A DNA stretch of 64,000 nt, taken from KBS-96 sp964247975. GTDB taxonomy: Bacteria; Acidobacteriota; Terriglobia; Bryobacterales; Bryobacteraceae. The translations under genes were made by a program, and so were the position numbers. The DNA lies in contig CAXTWH010000009.1 of assembly GCA_964247975.1 (NCBI GenBank), positions 1 to 64,000 on the forward strand, read 5' to 3'. Positions 17,423 through 26,346 of this stretch are shown piece by piece. The notes under the pieces are model-generated. The model had not been told where the DNA came from. It saw only the letters and a list, made by a program, of their open reading frames with translations, and did not search any database. Numbering within the stretch: the stretch's first letter is position 1; the number at the start of each line of letters is the position of its first letter.

Positions 17423-20400
17423 ATGGGACAACTTCGTGTGTTGCTCGCAGCCTGTGTTGTGGCTGTTGTGCTTTTCATAAACGCGCCGTTTTCACAAGCG
17501 CAGTCAGACAATGGAACAATTAACGGCTATGTGCGCGATCCTAGCGGGTCCGTCATTGCTAATGCCGATATCACAGTCCGCGAGGAAGCCACCGGCACCG
17601 AGCGAAAAACAAAAACCAGCGATGCCGGTTTTTATGTGATTACCAATATTCCGCCCAGTGTTTACACAATAGCGGCGGAAGTCACTGGCTTTAAGAAGTT
17701 CGAGTCCACTCATAATAAGCTGGACCCCACTGCGACGCTGGCCGTGGATGTGGCGTTAACTGTCGGCTCCGCTACCGAAACGGTGGAAGTGACTGCTACG
17801 GCCGCGCCGCTGCAATCGGAATCGGCAGCCGTGCAGGATCTGGTCACGCGGCAGCAGATCAATTCATTGGAACTCAACGGCCGCAATCCCATTGGCATGG
17901 CGCAGTTAGTACCCGGCGCGCGCGGCGGCAATCTAGCTAACTTTAATTTAAATTTCAGCCAAGGCCCAAGCAATTTGAACGGTGCGCGTACGCCGGAAAC
18001 TCTGATCACTTATGACGGCGCACCTGCCGTGCGTACCCGTTCTAACGGCACCAGTCTGGGTGCTGCCGATGTGGATTCCGTCCAGGAAATACAGGTGATG
18101 ACGGCGGATTTTGCGGCGGAATACGGTCGCGCGTCCGGCGGCCAGGTCCGCATCGTGTCCCGCAGCGGAACGCAGCAGTTTCACGGTGCGGCTTATGAGT
18201 ACGTTCGCAACACCGATTTGAACGCCAATACCTGGCAGCGGAACACAAACCCGAGCACCAACTTTGCCGCGCCCATTCATTTCAACCAGTACGGGTATAA
18301 CGTCAACGGCCCATTCTATATTCCCGGCCACTTCAATCGGGACCGTAATAAATTCTTCTGGTATTGGGGACAGGAGTGGGTGAAATACCATTACACCGAT
18401 TCCGCCACGTTAACTGTGCCGACCCTGGCGATGCGCAACGGCGATTTCAGCGAACTGCTGAACCCGAATAATATCTTTTATGGCAAAGTCGTCACAATCA
18501 GCAATCCCACTACCAAAACTCCGTATGCGGGCAATATCATTCCAACCAGCCAGCTCAGTCCAAATGGCTTAGGGCTCTTGAAAGCTTATCCCACGCCGGA
18601 TTTGGCCGTTCCGATCAGCGGCAATCAAAACTGGTACGATGCCGCGCTTCACACCATTGACCAACGCAAGGACACGTTGAATGCGGATATGAACTTGACC
18701 GATAATCACCGGCTTTCCTTCCGCCGCTTGAACTTTGCTTACCTGGAATATTCACCGCTCGACGGCGGCTCGGACCGCACGCCTCGATTTTTCAATCGTC
18801 CCAACCAGACCAATTCACTGGTGTACACCTGGACCATCAGCCCGACGCTTGTAAACGAAGCTCGCGCTACCGTCAGCTTGGATGATGTTTACATTCCGGT
18901 GGATTTAGCGCATTTTTATAATCGCGCCGACGCTGGTCTGAATTATCCCTACATCTTTCCTTATGGAAAAACCGTGCCAACGCGCATTCCAACTATTCAG
19001 ATGTCGAGCGGTATTTCCAACCTCAGCGGCGGTCCTTATCCTTCGCATTCGTCCGGTCCCATTTACACGGCAACGGACAGTTTGACCTGGGTGAAGGGAT
19101 CGCACACCATGAAGTTCGGTGTTTACTACGAACGGTCCGGGGAAAATGACAATGACGAAATCAACGTCAATGCGGTTCCCGGTTCCACCAACAACCAGAA
19201 CGGGCAGTTTGCTTTCAGCGACAATCGGGGCAATGCCGCGCCTACTTCGGGCAATGCTTTGGCTAATGCCGCGTTAGGATTGTTTGACACGTATTCTGAA
19301 CTCGGCCAGCGTGCTTATACGGTTTTTCGGGGCAGCATGGTGGAAGGCTTTGCCCAGGATTCCTGGAAAGTGACTCCGAAGCTCAATTTGGATTACGGCC
19401 TTCGCTATACGGTGATTGTTCCTTATAACGCGCAGTGGCGGAATATGATCGTGTTCGATCAGCGATTCTATAATCCGGCTAACGCGGTGAAAGTCGATCC
19501 GAAAACCGGCTTTGTCATTCCCGGCTCAGGCGATACCTACAACGGTATGGTTATTCCCGGCAGCGGCTTTCCGAATTCGGCAAAAGGACGGTTTCCGCAA
19601 GCCGATACCAGCCAGTACAATTATCTGTTTCGCGGCGTGTCGAACCATTATTCCGATATTCAATGGAACGATTGGCAGCCGCGCTTGGGCATTGCTTATC
19701 AGCTTGATGAAAAAACAGTTCTGCGCGCCGGTGGAGGCCGCTTCTTCACGCGCTTGGGCGTTAGCGATTCCGTTTTCCTGGGCGGCAATCCACCGTTTCA
19801 ACCCTCTGCCAGCGTGAACTACGGCAACGTGGACAATCCGGGCGGAAGCTCCTTGAACAACTATCCACTTACTGTCACCACTCAAAGCAAGGCTTTCAAA
19901 AATCCCGAAGCCTGGAACTGGAATTTCACAGTAGAGCGCGAAATTTTCTGGAACTCGGTTTTTACCGGTGCCTATGTGGGTCGTCGTGGAATTCACTTGC
20001 AGCGCGAATCTGACATCAACCAACCGCTGCCAGGCGTAGTTGCTGCCAACCCTGGTGTGAACATTAATGCTGTACGGCCCTACCTGGGTTTCGGCTCCAT
20101 TCGCGAAACTGACAACGTGGCTAGTTCCCGCTACAACTCGCTACAGTTGAGTTGGAATCGCCGCTTCTCGAAAGGCTTCCAGTTCGGCGTCTCGTACACG
20201 CTTTCCCAAAGCAACGACGATGGCTCCAATCAGCGCGACGTGATTCCGAATACCTACAACGCGCATAACCTTTGGGGTCCGTCGGAATTCGATGCGCGTC
20301 ATATTGTAGTACTGAACTACCTATACGATTTGCCGATTTTCCGCAATCAATCCGGGTTCACCGGGAAGGTGTTAGGCGGTTGGCAGATCAGCGGTGTGAC

Positions 20401-20908
20401 TCAGTTTCAGACTGGGACTCCCTGTAGCATCGGTGTGAACCAGGATTATGCCGGTGTCGGCCAGGACGGCAGCTTTGGCTGCGGCGTCGGCAACCAGCAG
20501 TTGTGGAACGTAGTTGGCGATCCGCAAATCCTCGGCAAATTCGCCGCAGGCGGCGCAAAAGATCCGAACCAATGGTTCAGCACGGTGAACCCGGATGGTA
20601 GTTCTATCTTCCGGGCGCCTGCGAAAGGAACCTTTGCCACCGGCTACGTTCGCGACCTGATTTATCAGCCCGGTTTTCAGAACTGGAATCTGGGCTTATT
20701 CAAAGCTTTTGCCATTAACGAGCGTACCGGTTTTCAGTTCCGCGCCGAAGCGTTCAACTTCATCAATCATCCCAATCTGGGCGGTTCAGCGGGCGGCGGC
20801 GTGAACTTTAACCCGACCAGTTCTACCTTTGGCAAGGTGACAACTAAAGGCAGCACGCCGGGCAACGGCGAACGAAACTTGCAGTTATCACTGCGGTTTT
20901 ATTTTTAA
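17423..20908 (+). CDS. Oar-like TonB-dependent receptor with carboxypeptidase-regulatory domain
   Basis: 1161 residues, outer membrane. The ATG at 17423 has AAAGGGG six bases upstream and gives a signal peptide (GQLRVLLAACVVAVVLFINA, cleavage after AQA). Residues ~30-125 form a CarboxypepD_reg Ig-like fold (GTINGYVRDPSGSVIANADI), then a plug domain (LQSESAAVQDLVTRQQINSLEL; QVMTADFAAEYGRASGG), then a ~900-residue beta-barrel ending in the terminal aromatic NLQLSLRFYF. This is the family greatly expanded in Solibacter-like Acidobacteriota, probably importing oligosaccharides or peptides; the ligand is unknown. It stands alone between the divergent his operon and a strong terminator. Confidence 0.92.
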   Translation: MGQLRVLLAACVVAVVLFINAPFSQAQSDNGTINGYVRDPSGSVIANADITVREEATGTERKTKTSDAGFYVITNIPPSVYTIAAEVTGFKKFESTHNKLDPTATLAVDVALTVGSATETVEVTATAAPLQSESAAVQDLVTRQQINSLELNGRNPIGMAQLVPGARGGNLANFNLNFSQGPSNLNGARTPETLITYDGAPAVRTRSNGTSLGAADVDSVQEIQVMTADFAAEYGRASGGQVRIVSRSGTQQFHGAAYEYVRNTDLNANTWQRNTNPSTNFAAPIHFNQYGYNVNGPFYIPGHFNRDRNKFFWYWGQEWVKYHYTDSATLTVPTLAMRNGDFSELLNPNNIFYGKVVTISNPTTKTPYAGNIIPTSQLSPNGLGLLKAYPTPDLAVPISGNQNWYDAALHTIDQRKDTLNADMNLTDNHRLSFRRLNFAYLEYSPLDGGSDRTPRFFNRPNQTNSLVYTWTISPTLVNEARATVSLDDVYIPVDLAHFYNRADAGLNYPYIFPYGKTVPTRIPTIQMSSGISNLSGGPYPSHSSGPIYTATDSLTWVKGSHTMKFGVYYERSGENDNDEINVNAVPGSTNNQNGQFAFSDNRGNAAPTSGNALANAALGLFDTYSELGQRAYTVFRGSMVEGFAQDSWKVTPKLNLDYGLRYTVIVPYNAQWRNMIVFDQRFYNPANAVKVDPKTGFVIPGSGDTYNGMVIPGSGFPNSAKGRFPQADTSQYNYLFRGVSNHYSDIQWNDWQPRLGIAYQLDEKTVLRAGGGRFFTRLGVSDSVFLGGNPPFQPSASVNYGNVDNPGGSSLNNYPLTVTTQSKAFKNPEAWNWNFTVEREIFWNSVFTGAYVGRRGIHLQRESDINQPLPGVVAANPGVNINAVRPYLGFGSIRETDNVASSRYNSLQLSWNRRFSKGFQFGVSYTLSQSNDDGSNQRDVIPNTYNAHNLWGPSEFDARHIVVLNYLYDLPIFRNQSGFTGKVLGGWQISGVTQFQTGTPCSIGVNQDYAGVGQDGSFGCGVGNQQLWNVVGDPQILGKFAAGGAKDPNQWFSTVNPDGSSIFRAPAKGTFATGYVRDLIYQPGFQNWNLGLFKAFAINERTGFQFRAEAFNFINHPNLGGSAGGGVNFNPTSSTFGKVTTKGSTPGNGERNLQLSLRFYF

Positions 20909-20923
20909 GCTGTTTAGACCTTA

Positions 20924-20968
20924 CAATAAAAAAGAGCCGGAAGCTTATCAACCGGCTCTTTTTTATTG
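20924..20968. terminator. Bidirectional intrinsic terminator
   Basis: A perfect 17-bp stem (20924-20940 with 20952-20968) with an 11-base loop. It has A-tracts on the left arm and T-tracts on the right, so it can end transcription of the TonB receptor (plus) and of ridA and the toxin remnant (minus). Confidence 0.93.
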
Positions 20969-21077
20969 AGCTATTCCAACTGCGAGCGATGGTCTTAAGA
21001 ATCTGCAATGCCGTGGGCTGTTCAATGGCGTGGAAATCAGCCCTGGCCTGATCGGTAAATAGAACGTGCTTAGCCAC
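20969..21077 (-). pseudogene. RelE/ParE-family toxin remnant (N-terminal half)
   Basis: From a GTG at 21077 the minus strand reads VAKHVLFTDQARADFHAIEQ, then PTALQILKTIARS. This matches the opening helix pair of RelE/ParE toxins (typical 'FTDAARRDLRAIDRPTALRI'). The rest of a ~90-residue toxin (GDVKxL core and catalytic strands) is missing: the frame runs into the terminator at 20924-20968. No antitoxin gene is adjacent. It starts within the 3' end region of ridA. Recognition is by eye, so moderate confidence. Confidence 0.5.
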
Positions 21078-21093
21078 GTTCTTCAAGAAAAAG

Positions 21094-21564
21094 CTACTCC
21101 ACCTCAAAAATTGCCTCAATCTCCACCGTGATGTTGTTCGGCAGCATCATCCCTACTGCTGAACGCGCATGGCGGCCTGCTTCGCCAAACACTTCCACAA
21201 ATAAATCAGAACACCCATTAATTACCTGCGGCTGCTTGCCGAACTCCGGCGTGGAGTTCACCATGCCGAGTAATTTTACCACTCGCCGCACCCGACCTAG
21301 ATCGCCATCCAACGCCTGCCGCGCTGCCGCTAAAAGTTGTATGCCCACTAGTCGCGCATCCTGGTAGGCTTCTTCCGCCGTTATCTCCGCGCCCACCCGG
21401 CCTGTTTTAAATTGGTTGTCGCCGTAGCGCGGTCCTTGGCCGCTCAGATAAAGCAGATTGCCCGTTCGCACAAATGGAACATAATTCGCCATTGGTACCG
21501 GCGTATCGGGAAGGATGATGCCTAATTCTTGTAAACGTTGGTCCAGCGTGTTGATCGTTGCCAT
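21094..21564 (-). CDS. RidA/YjgF family protein
   Basis: 156 residues, trimeric deaminase of reactive enamine/imine intermediates or a related activity; cytoplasmic. N-terminal region ends in LLYLSGQGPRYGDNQ, the centre carries VGIQLLAAARQALDGDLGRVRRVVKL, and the C-terminus has ARSAVGMMLPNNITVEIEAI. The catalytic Arg of RidA sits in the ARSAVG segment in this longer subfamily (YjgH/'RidA-like 1' type). Size is slightly longer than classical RidA (~130). Single gene; upstream is a secreted protein gene on the same strand. Confidence 0.9.
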   Translation of the reverse strand: MATINTLDQRLQELGIILPDTPVPMANYVPFVRTGNLLYLSGQGPRYGDNQFKTGRVGAEITAEEAYQDARLVGIQLLAAARQALDGDLGRVRRVVKLLGMVNSTPEFGKQPQVINGCSDLFVEVFGEAGRHARSAVGMMLPNNITVEIEAIFEVE

Positions 21565-21596
21565 CGAGCTTTATTGTAAAGCCTGAAGCAAGCCGC

Positions 21597-22448
21597 TTAC
21601 TTCGCCTTGGCTGGATCAAACGAAATTCCGTTAGATGCCTGCTGGTCAACAATCTGGTAATCCGCTGGAATTTCAAACAACGCGGGGTCCGGGTTGTTCC
21701 GGTCCGTGATGGTCAGTCGAGTAACCGTGGTGCCGTTACGCGGATCGGTATGAGTTGTTTCAATGACCTCTTTTAACTCGGGAGAAGTCCAGGTTTCTGT
21801 GACAATCAGCATAGGGCGGTCGTTGCCTTGTTCGCCTTCCGCAATGGTCTGCGTTGTCCTGAATCCTTCTACTGATAGACCGTTTATCACTTTCGTTCCG
21901 AGCGGTTCGCGATTCATCTGAGAACGATGGCTTGGTGCTGCGCTTCTTTCGATTACGACTTTTGCCGGACTGCTGTTTTCTGGAACTGTTCCGGTTTGAA
22001 CATTGTTTTGTCCGGCAGGCGTTTGCGAAAACCAAGAACGCTGAATAACTGCACGCCGCTGTGCGGTTTTGTTTGCAGCATGAAGCGTATAGCTGTAACC
22101 AGCTACCGGATCCATGATGATAATCATTCGTGGAAGTGGAGGGGCTTCTGTTCTAGCTCCTGGCACGATGAAACCATGCTCGTTTCGTGTTCTGCCTTCC
22201 GCGTCCCGGTAAATCGTTTCGGTCACGTTCTTTTGTGAAATGTGAGTGCCGTCCGCCAGAACCTGTGTGTGTTCTGTTTCGCGGGTGCCTGTAAACGGCA
22301 TCCCGGTCACCGGCCCGCTATGCAGCATGCCTCCGGCAAATCCGCCGCCAGCAGCGGTAGGAGTGTTGATGCTCGGCTGTTGCCGCGCTAAACTCAAACC
22401 GCAGCTAACAACCAACAGAAACAGCGTAAGTCCGATTTTTGAAGCCAT
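21597..22448 (-). CDS. Secreted protein of unknown function
   Basis: 283 residues from ATG 22448, chosen because GGAGG lies six bases upstream; an upstream ATG at 22472 lacks a site. Signal peptide MASKIGLTLFLLVVSCGLSLA. The mature protein begins with a Gly/Ala-rich low-complexity stretch, then a domain containing TRETEHTQVLADGTHI, YRDAEGRTRNE and IIIMDPVAGYSYTL, and a C-terminal domain with ETTHTDPRNGTTVTRLT. The pattern resembles acidobacterial secreted proteins of a DUF family whose function I cannot name. The gene sits between ridA and the Uma2 gene on the same strand, but with gaps over 30 bases. Confidence 0.75.
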   Translation of the reverse strand: MASKIGLTLFLLVVSCGLSLARQQPSINTPTAAGGGFAGGMLHSGPVTGMPFTGTRETEHTQVLADGTHISQKNVTETIYRDAEGRTRNEHGFIVPGARTEAPPLPRMIIIMDPVAGYSYTLHAANKTAQRRAVIQRSWFSQTPAGQNNVQTGTVPENSSPAKVVIERSAAPSHRSQMNREPLGTKVINGLSVEGFRTTQTIAEGEQGNDRPMLIVTETWTSPELKEVIETTHTDPRNGTTVTRLTITDRNNPDPALFEIPADYQIVDQQASNGISFDPAKAK

Positions 22449-22520
22449 CCTTTGCCTCCGGAAGATAAACATTGCGTAACAAAACCTACAAGCCGGACCA
22501 GGCTGAGTTTATCACGGTTT

Positions 22521-23096
22521 TTACTCCCGAAATGACAAGTCCAGGATCTCCCGCAGCGCAACCGTTTTCGGCGGAAGCGGAGAAGGAAGGGGGTGCAAGT
22601 CTTCGATTCCCAACATCACCTGCTCCGGCATGGATTGACGCAGGCGATGCATAACGACGATTTGCTTGCGCGGATAAACTACCCAAACTTCCCGCGTGCC
22701 GTGCTGAAGATACAAGCTCGCTTTCTGCTCAATTTCCTTTTTGCGATTGGAGCGCGACACAACCTCAATCGCGAGCACCGGAGCGCCGGTTGGATAATTA
22801 TTTTCTTCCACTGCCTTGCGCCAACGCTCGCGTTCAATCACAAACACATCCGGACTGGGCATGCTGTCGCTGTCAGGCATTTGGAAGTTCATGCGCTGTT
22901 TAACGAGATACTCGGTGCCGGCCAGCAGTTGCGACAGAAGTTTTTGAACCTGGTCAGACAGGTGGGCGTGTTGTGGTTTCGGATCCGGCGACACAATAAT
23001 CTTTCCTGCAATCAATTGGTCGCGATAACCCGGCGGCGACACAAAACCGAGATACTGTTCAATTGTGATTGGGGGCGCAGAAGTGGCTACCGCCAT
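22521..23096 (-). CDS. Uma2 family restriction-endonuclease-like protein (DUF820)
   Basis: 191 residues. PD-(D/E)xK-like fold: MPSPDVFVIE gives the Asp, VLAIEVVSRSN the Glu and the Lys residues follow in RKKEIEQKASLYLQHG; then VWVVYPRKQIVVMH. These proteins are numerous in cyanobacteria, Acidobacteriota and Chloroflexi and their role is unresolved. It is divergent from the pseudouridine synthase with 66 bases between starts. Confidence 0.88.
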   Translation of the reverse strand: MAVATSAPPITIEQYLGFVSPPGYRDQLIAGKIIVSPDPKPQHAHLSDQVQKLLSQLLAGTEYLVKQRMNFQMPDSDSMPSPDVFVIERERWRKAVEENNYPTGAPVLAIEVVSRSNRKKEIEQKASLYLQHGTREVWVVYPRKQIVVMHRLRQSMPEQVMLGIEDLHPLPSPLPPKTVALREILDLSFRE

Positions 23097-23162
23097 TATG
23101 TTCTCTTATTCATTATATTGCCGAGTTTTATCTTTCGCCCTTCTCCGCTTACCCTGGTAGTG

Positions 23163-23933
23163 ATGCCTTCCGCGCCGAGAAAACAAGCGAAGCCGCCGCA
23201 GTCTTCGGGTGAGCGTGTATTGAAAACTCTCGATCGGGTGATCTCCAAATCGGGCGCAGGCTCCCGCACCGAAGCCCGGCAATGGATCGGCGCAGGAAAA
23301 GTATCGGTTAACGGAAAGGTAATTCAAACCCCGGACCATTGGGTGGATGTTGAACGTGATCGGGTAACGCTCGACGGCAAACCTTTGCAGCGCGTAGAAC
23401 ATCGTTACGTGCTGTTATACAAACCGCGCGGTTATCTCACCACTTACCGCGACCCGGAAGGGCGGCCCACTGTATACGACTTGTTGAAGGGCGTTGATCA
23501 GTTTCTTGGGCAAGTGGGGCGTTTAGACCTGGAAACTTCCGGCTTGCTGCTGCTGACAAACGATAACCAATTGGCGGAAGCTCTTACCAATCCGGTGCGC
23601 CACGTTTCCAAAACTTATCTGGTGAAAGCGACAGGGCCGTTAACGGACGAGCAGATGGATTCCCTGCGGAACGGCGTCACCTTAAACGACGGACCAACCC
23701 GCCCTGCCATTGTCACCCGCATGCGCGATTCGGAAAAATACACCACGCTCGAAATCACCATTACCGAAGGCCGCAACCGCCAAGTGCGGCGAATGCTTGA
23801 AGCTGTGAACAGCAAGGTAGTAAAGCTGGTGCGAACGCGGCTCGGCAGCTTGACGCTCGAAGGCTTAACAATGGGAACATGGCGGGATTTGACGAATTTT
23901 GAAGTGATCCAGTTGAAGAAACAGGCGCGGTAA
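23163..23933 (+). CDS. rluB: Ribosomal large-subunit pseudouridine synthase (RluB/RsuA family)
   Basis: 256 residues. Isomerises specific uridines in rRNA. N-terminal S4 RNA-binding domain (residues ~20-75, SRTEARQWIGAGKVSVNGK) and a catalytic domain with the nucleophile Asp in GRLDLETSGLLLLTND. The C-terminal EGRNRQVRRMLEAV is the usual RNA-contact motif. The frame is open far upstream, antisense to the Uma2 gene, but the first sensible start is ATG 23163. RluB versus RluE/RsuA specificity is not certain. Confidence 0.92.
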   Translation: MPSAPRKQAKPPQSSGERVLKTLDRVISKSGAGSRTEARQWIGAGKVSVNGKVIQTPDHWVDVERDRVTLDGKPLQRVEHRYVLLYKPRGYLTTYRDPEGRPTVYDLLKGVDQFLGQVGRLDLETSGLLLLTNDNQLAEALTNPVRHVSKTYLVKATGPLTDEQMDSLRNGVTLNDGPTRPAIVTRMRDSEKYTTLEITITEGRNRQVRRMLEAVNSKVVKLVRTRLGSLTLEGLTMGTWRDLTNFEVIQLKKQAR

Positions 23934-24060
23934 ACGCATCACTGGACAGGGTGTAAGTTAAAGGAAAATTCACTATGCCGGTTACGCCCGATCCAGAAAC
24001 AGAGTGCCGCTGCGAAGCCGCAAAGCGCTAGGCACAACCAGTATCGTGGATTCACTATTC

Positions 24061-25368
24061 CTAGCGCGCTGTCTGTTCAGGAACTGGAATCCTGTTCGCT
24101 GCTGCCTCTTCCGTAGACCATCGAACTCTGGTGGTATTGCCGATCACAAACCAGTAGCCCACAATTCCAATCAACAGAACGCCGCACGATACCGCAAACA
24201 CCAGCGGAAACGAATGCGTTGCGTTCAAAATAGAGCCTGTCACCCACGGCGCTGCGACCCCGGCCAGATTGCCGAAGCTGTTTTGCAGTCCGGTCCACTT
24301 GCCGGCGGCTTCCGGCCCGGCTAAGGTCTGGGCCAGCGCCCAATGATTTGAAGAAAAGCCGCCCAGCGAGATACAAGCAATAATCAACAGCGTCAGTGAA
24401 ACTGCTTCATTGCGGATCATCACTCCTGGCAGCATAAAAGCGCAGCAGCCTACTAGGCCCAGGCTCACAGTCGTCTGGCGAACTCGCGCTGCTATTCCGC
24501 CGCGACGAATCAGCGCATCAGCCAAAATCCCGGCCAGCATGGAAGATGTCGCCACGGCCCAGAACGGCAGCGAACTGAAAAAAGCCAGTTGCGATGGCGC
24601 GTAATGGCGGTCTTTTTCGAAGTAATACGGCAGCCATGTCAGCAGCAGATACCAGGTGTAGTTCGCTCCGAACAAACCCAGAACCGTACCCCAGAATGCT
24701 CGCTGCGAAGCAATCTCTTTATAAGTAGGCGCGGCAATCGACGACGTTTCCTGGCGCAGCTTTAACCGTGGCGCAACAAAACACCAGGGCAGCAGCCAGG
24801 CAAGGCTCACCGCCCCGATAGCAACAAACATTCCGCGCCAATCCAACCATCGAACCAGTTCCACTCCGAGCAGCACTCCCAATGCCGGTCCTACTTTGGA
24901 GCCTGCATCAAGGGCTGCGTTTGCCGTGCCGCGCAGTTCTTCGGGAAAACTACCGGAAAGTATTTTCGAATAAGAAGGATATGCTACTGATTCGCCAATG
25001 CCCAGAAGCAAACGAAGGCAGAACAAGACTGTGAAGCTGTTGATAGCAAACCCCAGAAAGTGAACGTCCCTGGTCAGCCCCATCAACGCCGTTGCGCCGG
25101 ACCAGAGCAGGTAACCGCCGGCATACACCCAATTCACATTGAATCGATCAATCAGTTTTCCGGCTGCAATCTGAAAAAGTGAATAGGTTAGAAAGAATCC
25201 TGCTCCTAGCAGCCCAAGCTGGTGCTGATCCAGGTGAATGTCGCGTTGAATATGGCTGAGGGCGACTGAAAGATTACCTCGATCGAGATAATTGATGCCT
25301 ACTGAAATCGTAAGCAGAAGCAGAGCGAACCAGTGAAATTGGGACGGCTTCAGCGGCGTGGATGCCAT
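24061..25368 (-). CDS. MFS transporter, anion:cation symporter (sugar-acid) type
   Basis: 435 residues from ATG 25368, about 12 membrane helices. N-terminal pattern SVGINYLDRGNLSVAL and the helix 4 motif LRLLLGIGESVAYPSYSKI are hallmarks of the ACS family (hexuronate, galactonate, glucarate carriers). The substrate is probably an organic or sugar acid. The frame is open further upstream, but that extension lies inside the RNase P RNA gene. It begins 44 bases after the rnpB 3' end with no terminator between, so some transcripts may read through from rnpB. Confidence 0.87.
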   Translation of the reverse strand: MASTPLKPSQFHWFALLLLTISVGINYLDRGNLSVALSHIQRDIHLDQHQLGLLGAGFFLTYSLFQIAAGKLIDRFNVNWVYAGGYLLWSGATALMGLTRDVHFLGFAINSFTVLFCLRLLLGIGESVAYPSYSKILSGSFPEELRGTANAALDAGSKVGPALGVLLGVELVRWLDWRGMFVAIGAVSLAWLLPWCFVAPRLKLRQETSSIAAPTYKEIASQRAFWGTVLGLFGANYTWYLLLTWLPYYFEKDRHYAPSQLAFFSSLPFWAVATSSMLAGILADALIRRGGIAARVRQTTVSLGLVGCCAFMLPGVMIRNEAVSLTLLIIACISLGGFSSNHWALAQTLAGPEAAGKWTGLQNSFGNLAGVAAPWVTGSILNATHSFPLVFAVSCGVLLIGIVGYWFVIGNTTRVRWSTEEAAANRIPVPEQTAR

Positions 25369-25411
25369 AACAACTGCGCCCACTGTATCAAATGAGGCTG
25401 CTGGTAATTGA

Positions 25412-25812
25412 AGTCTTGCGCGGTTTGTAAGCCGGTTTCTGTTCTCGCCCGAAGACAAGCAGCAACCATTCCTCTAGACCTGCCATTACTGACAGGCTCA
25501 AGCGACCTACCCGGAAGTGATAAACGGAGCGGGCCACCCCTCCTCCCCTATTTGGTCTTGCTCCACATGGGGTTTGCCCTGCCAGCCTGATTACTCAAGC
25601 CGCGGTGCGCTTTTACCGCACCTTTTCACCCTTACTGCGGTCCCCGGATCAGGAACCGCAGCGGTATTTTTTCTGTGGCACTTTCCGTAACAAACCCTTT
25701 CAGAGTTTGTTCCCGGCCGTTAGCCGGCATGCTGCCCTAAGGAGACCGGACTTTCCTCCCGGTCACGCCCTTGCGAGCGTGTACCCGGCGGTTGCTCAAC
25801 CGCGCAAGCAAC
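25412..25812 (-). ncRNA. rnpB: RNase P RNA, bacterial type A
   Basis: The minus strand shows the conserved catalytic-core blocks in order: GAGGAAAGTCCGG near the 5' end, CAGAAAA, GGGTGAAAAGGTGCGGTAA, CCCATGTGGAGCAAGACCAA, GGGTAGGTCGCTTGAG, and ACAGAAACCGGCTTA near the 3' end. Helix P1 is supported by exact pairing of CTTGCGCGGTT (25808-25798, 5' end) with AACCGCGCAAG (25425-25415, 3' end). Length about 400. It processes the 5' ends of tRNA precursors. The short open frames on the plus strand here are spurious. Exact ends are estimated from P1. Confidence 0.96.
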
Positions 25813-25849
25813 TTGAGTATCGCATCAAACAAATTGCAAAAGTTAACAG

Positions 25850-26113
25850 TTAAGCTGCCATGCTTTTGGACGATTCCGGGCAGCAGGCCATCTCAATGAA
25901 TTCTTCTTCATAACGCGCCTGGTCTTTCGGATCGCGGGCAGGACGCAGAACACGGCAGCATTCTCGTAGCGCTTCCGCCAAAGGACGATGGGTTGCTTCT
26001 TCTCCGAGAACTACTTTCACAAGCTCAATTCCTGCTCGGCGGGCAGTATCCGGGGTTTTCGCAAACAGAAGGGCGTCATAATGGGTTTCGATTAGCGGAT
26101 TATTGTGAGGCAT
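25850..26113 (-). CDS. Small protein of unknown function
   Basis: 87 residues from ATG 26113, preceded by GGAG at six bases. It begins MPHNNPLIETHYDALLFAKT and is acidic and helical, with three Cys (RECCRV; MACCPES). I recognise no domain. The start codon, ribosome site and length make it a plausible gene rather than a shadow. It lies directly upstream of rnpB on the same strand. The ~230 bases upstream (26114-26346) hold nothing I can identify. Confidence 0.6.
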   Translation of the reverse strand: MPHNNPLIETHYDALLFAKTPDTARRAGIELVKVVLGEEATHRPLAEALRECCRVLRPARDPKDQARYEEEFIEMACCPESSKSMAA

Positions 26114-26346
26114 AAAAACTCCAAAAGGTCTAAGGAAAACCTCAACCGCTTGCGCTACTTGAGGTATTGTCAGAAGTGTCACCAAGATGACTGGCTTAGT
26201 TTCACTGCGATGCGCTCCAGCAAACCAGACAGTTCACTGCGGCACCTGATATTTAGACGCAAAGCGGAGAATAATGGTGCTGAGAAAATGCAAGAACAAC
26301 GTGAGAAAGACCGAAAAACACGGCTGAAAAGCTTAACGCCTTCATC

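Noticed and set aside
22593..23162. Long N-terminal extension of the pseudouridine synthase frame
   Set aside because: It is antisense to the Uma2 gene, has no domain, and the S4 domain starts properly after ATG 23163.
23973..24029. 18-codon frame after AAAGGA downstream of the pseudouridine synthase
   Set aside because: Too short, no composition bias, and no regulated gene follows on that strand.
25408..25853. Plus-strand open frames
   Set aside because: They overlap the RNase P RNA gene and are by-products of its conserved sequence.
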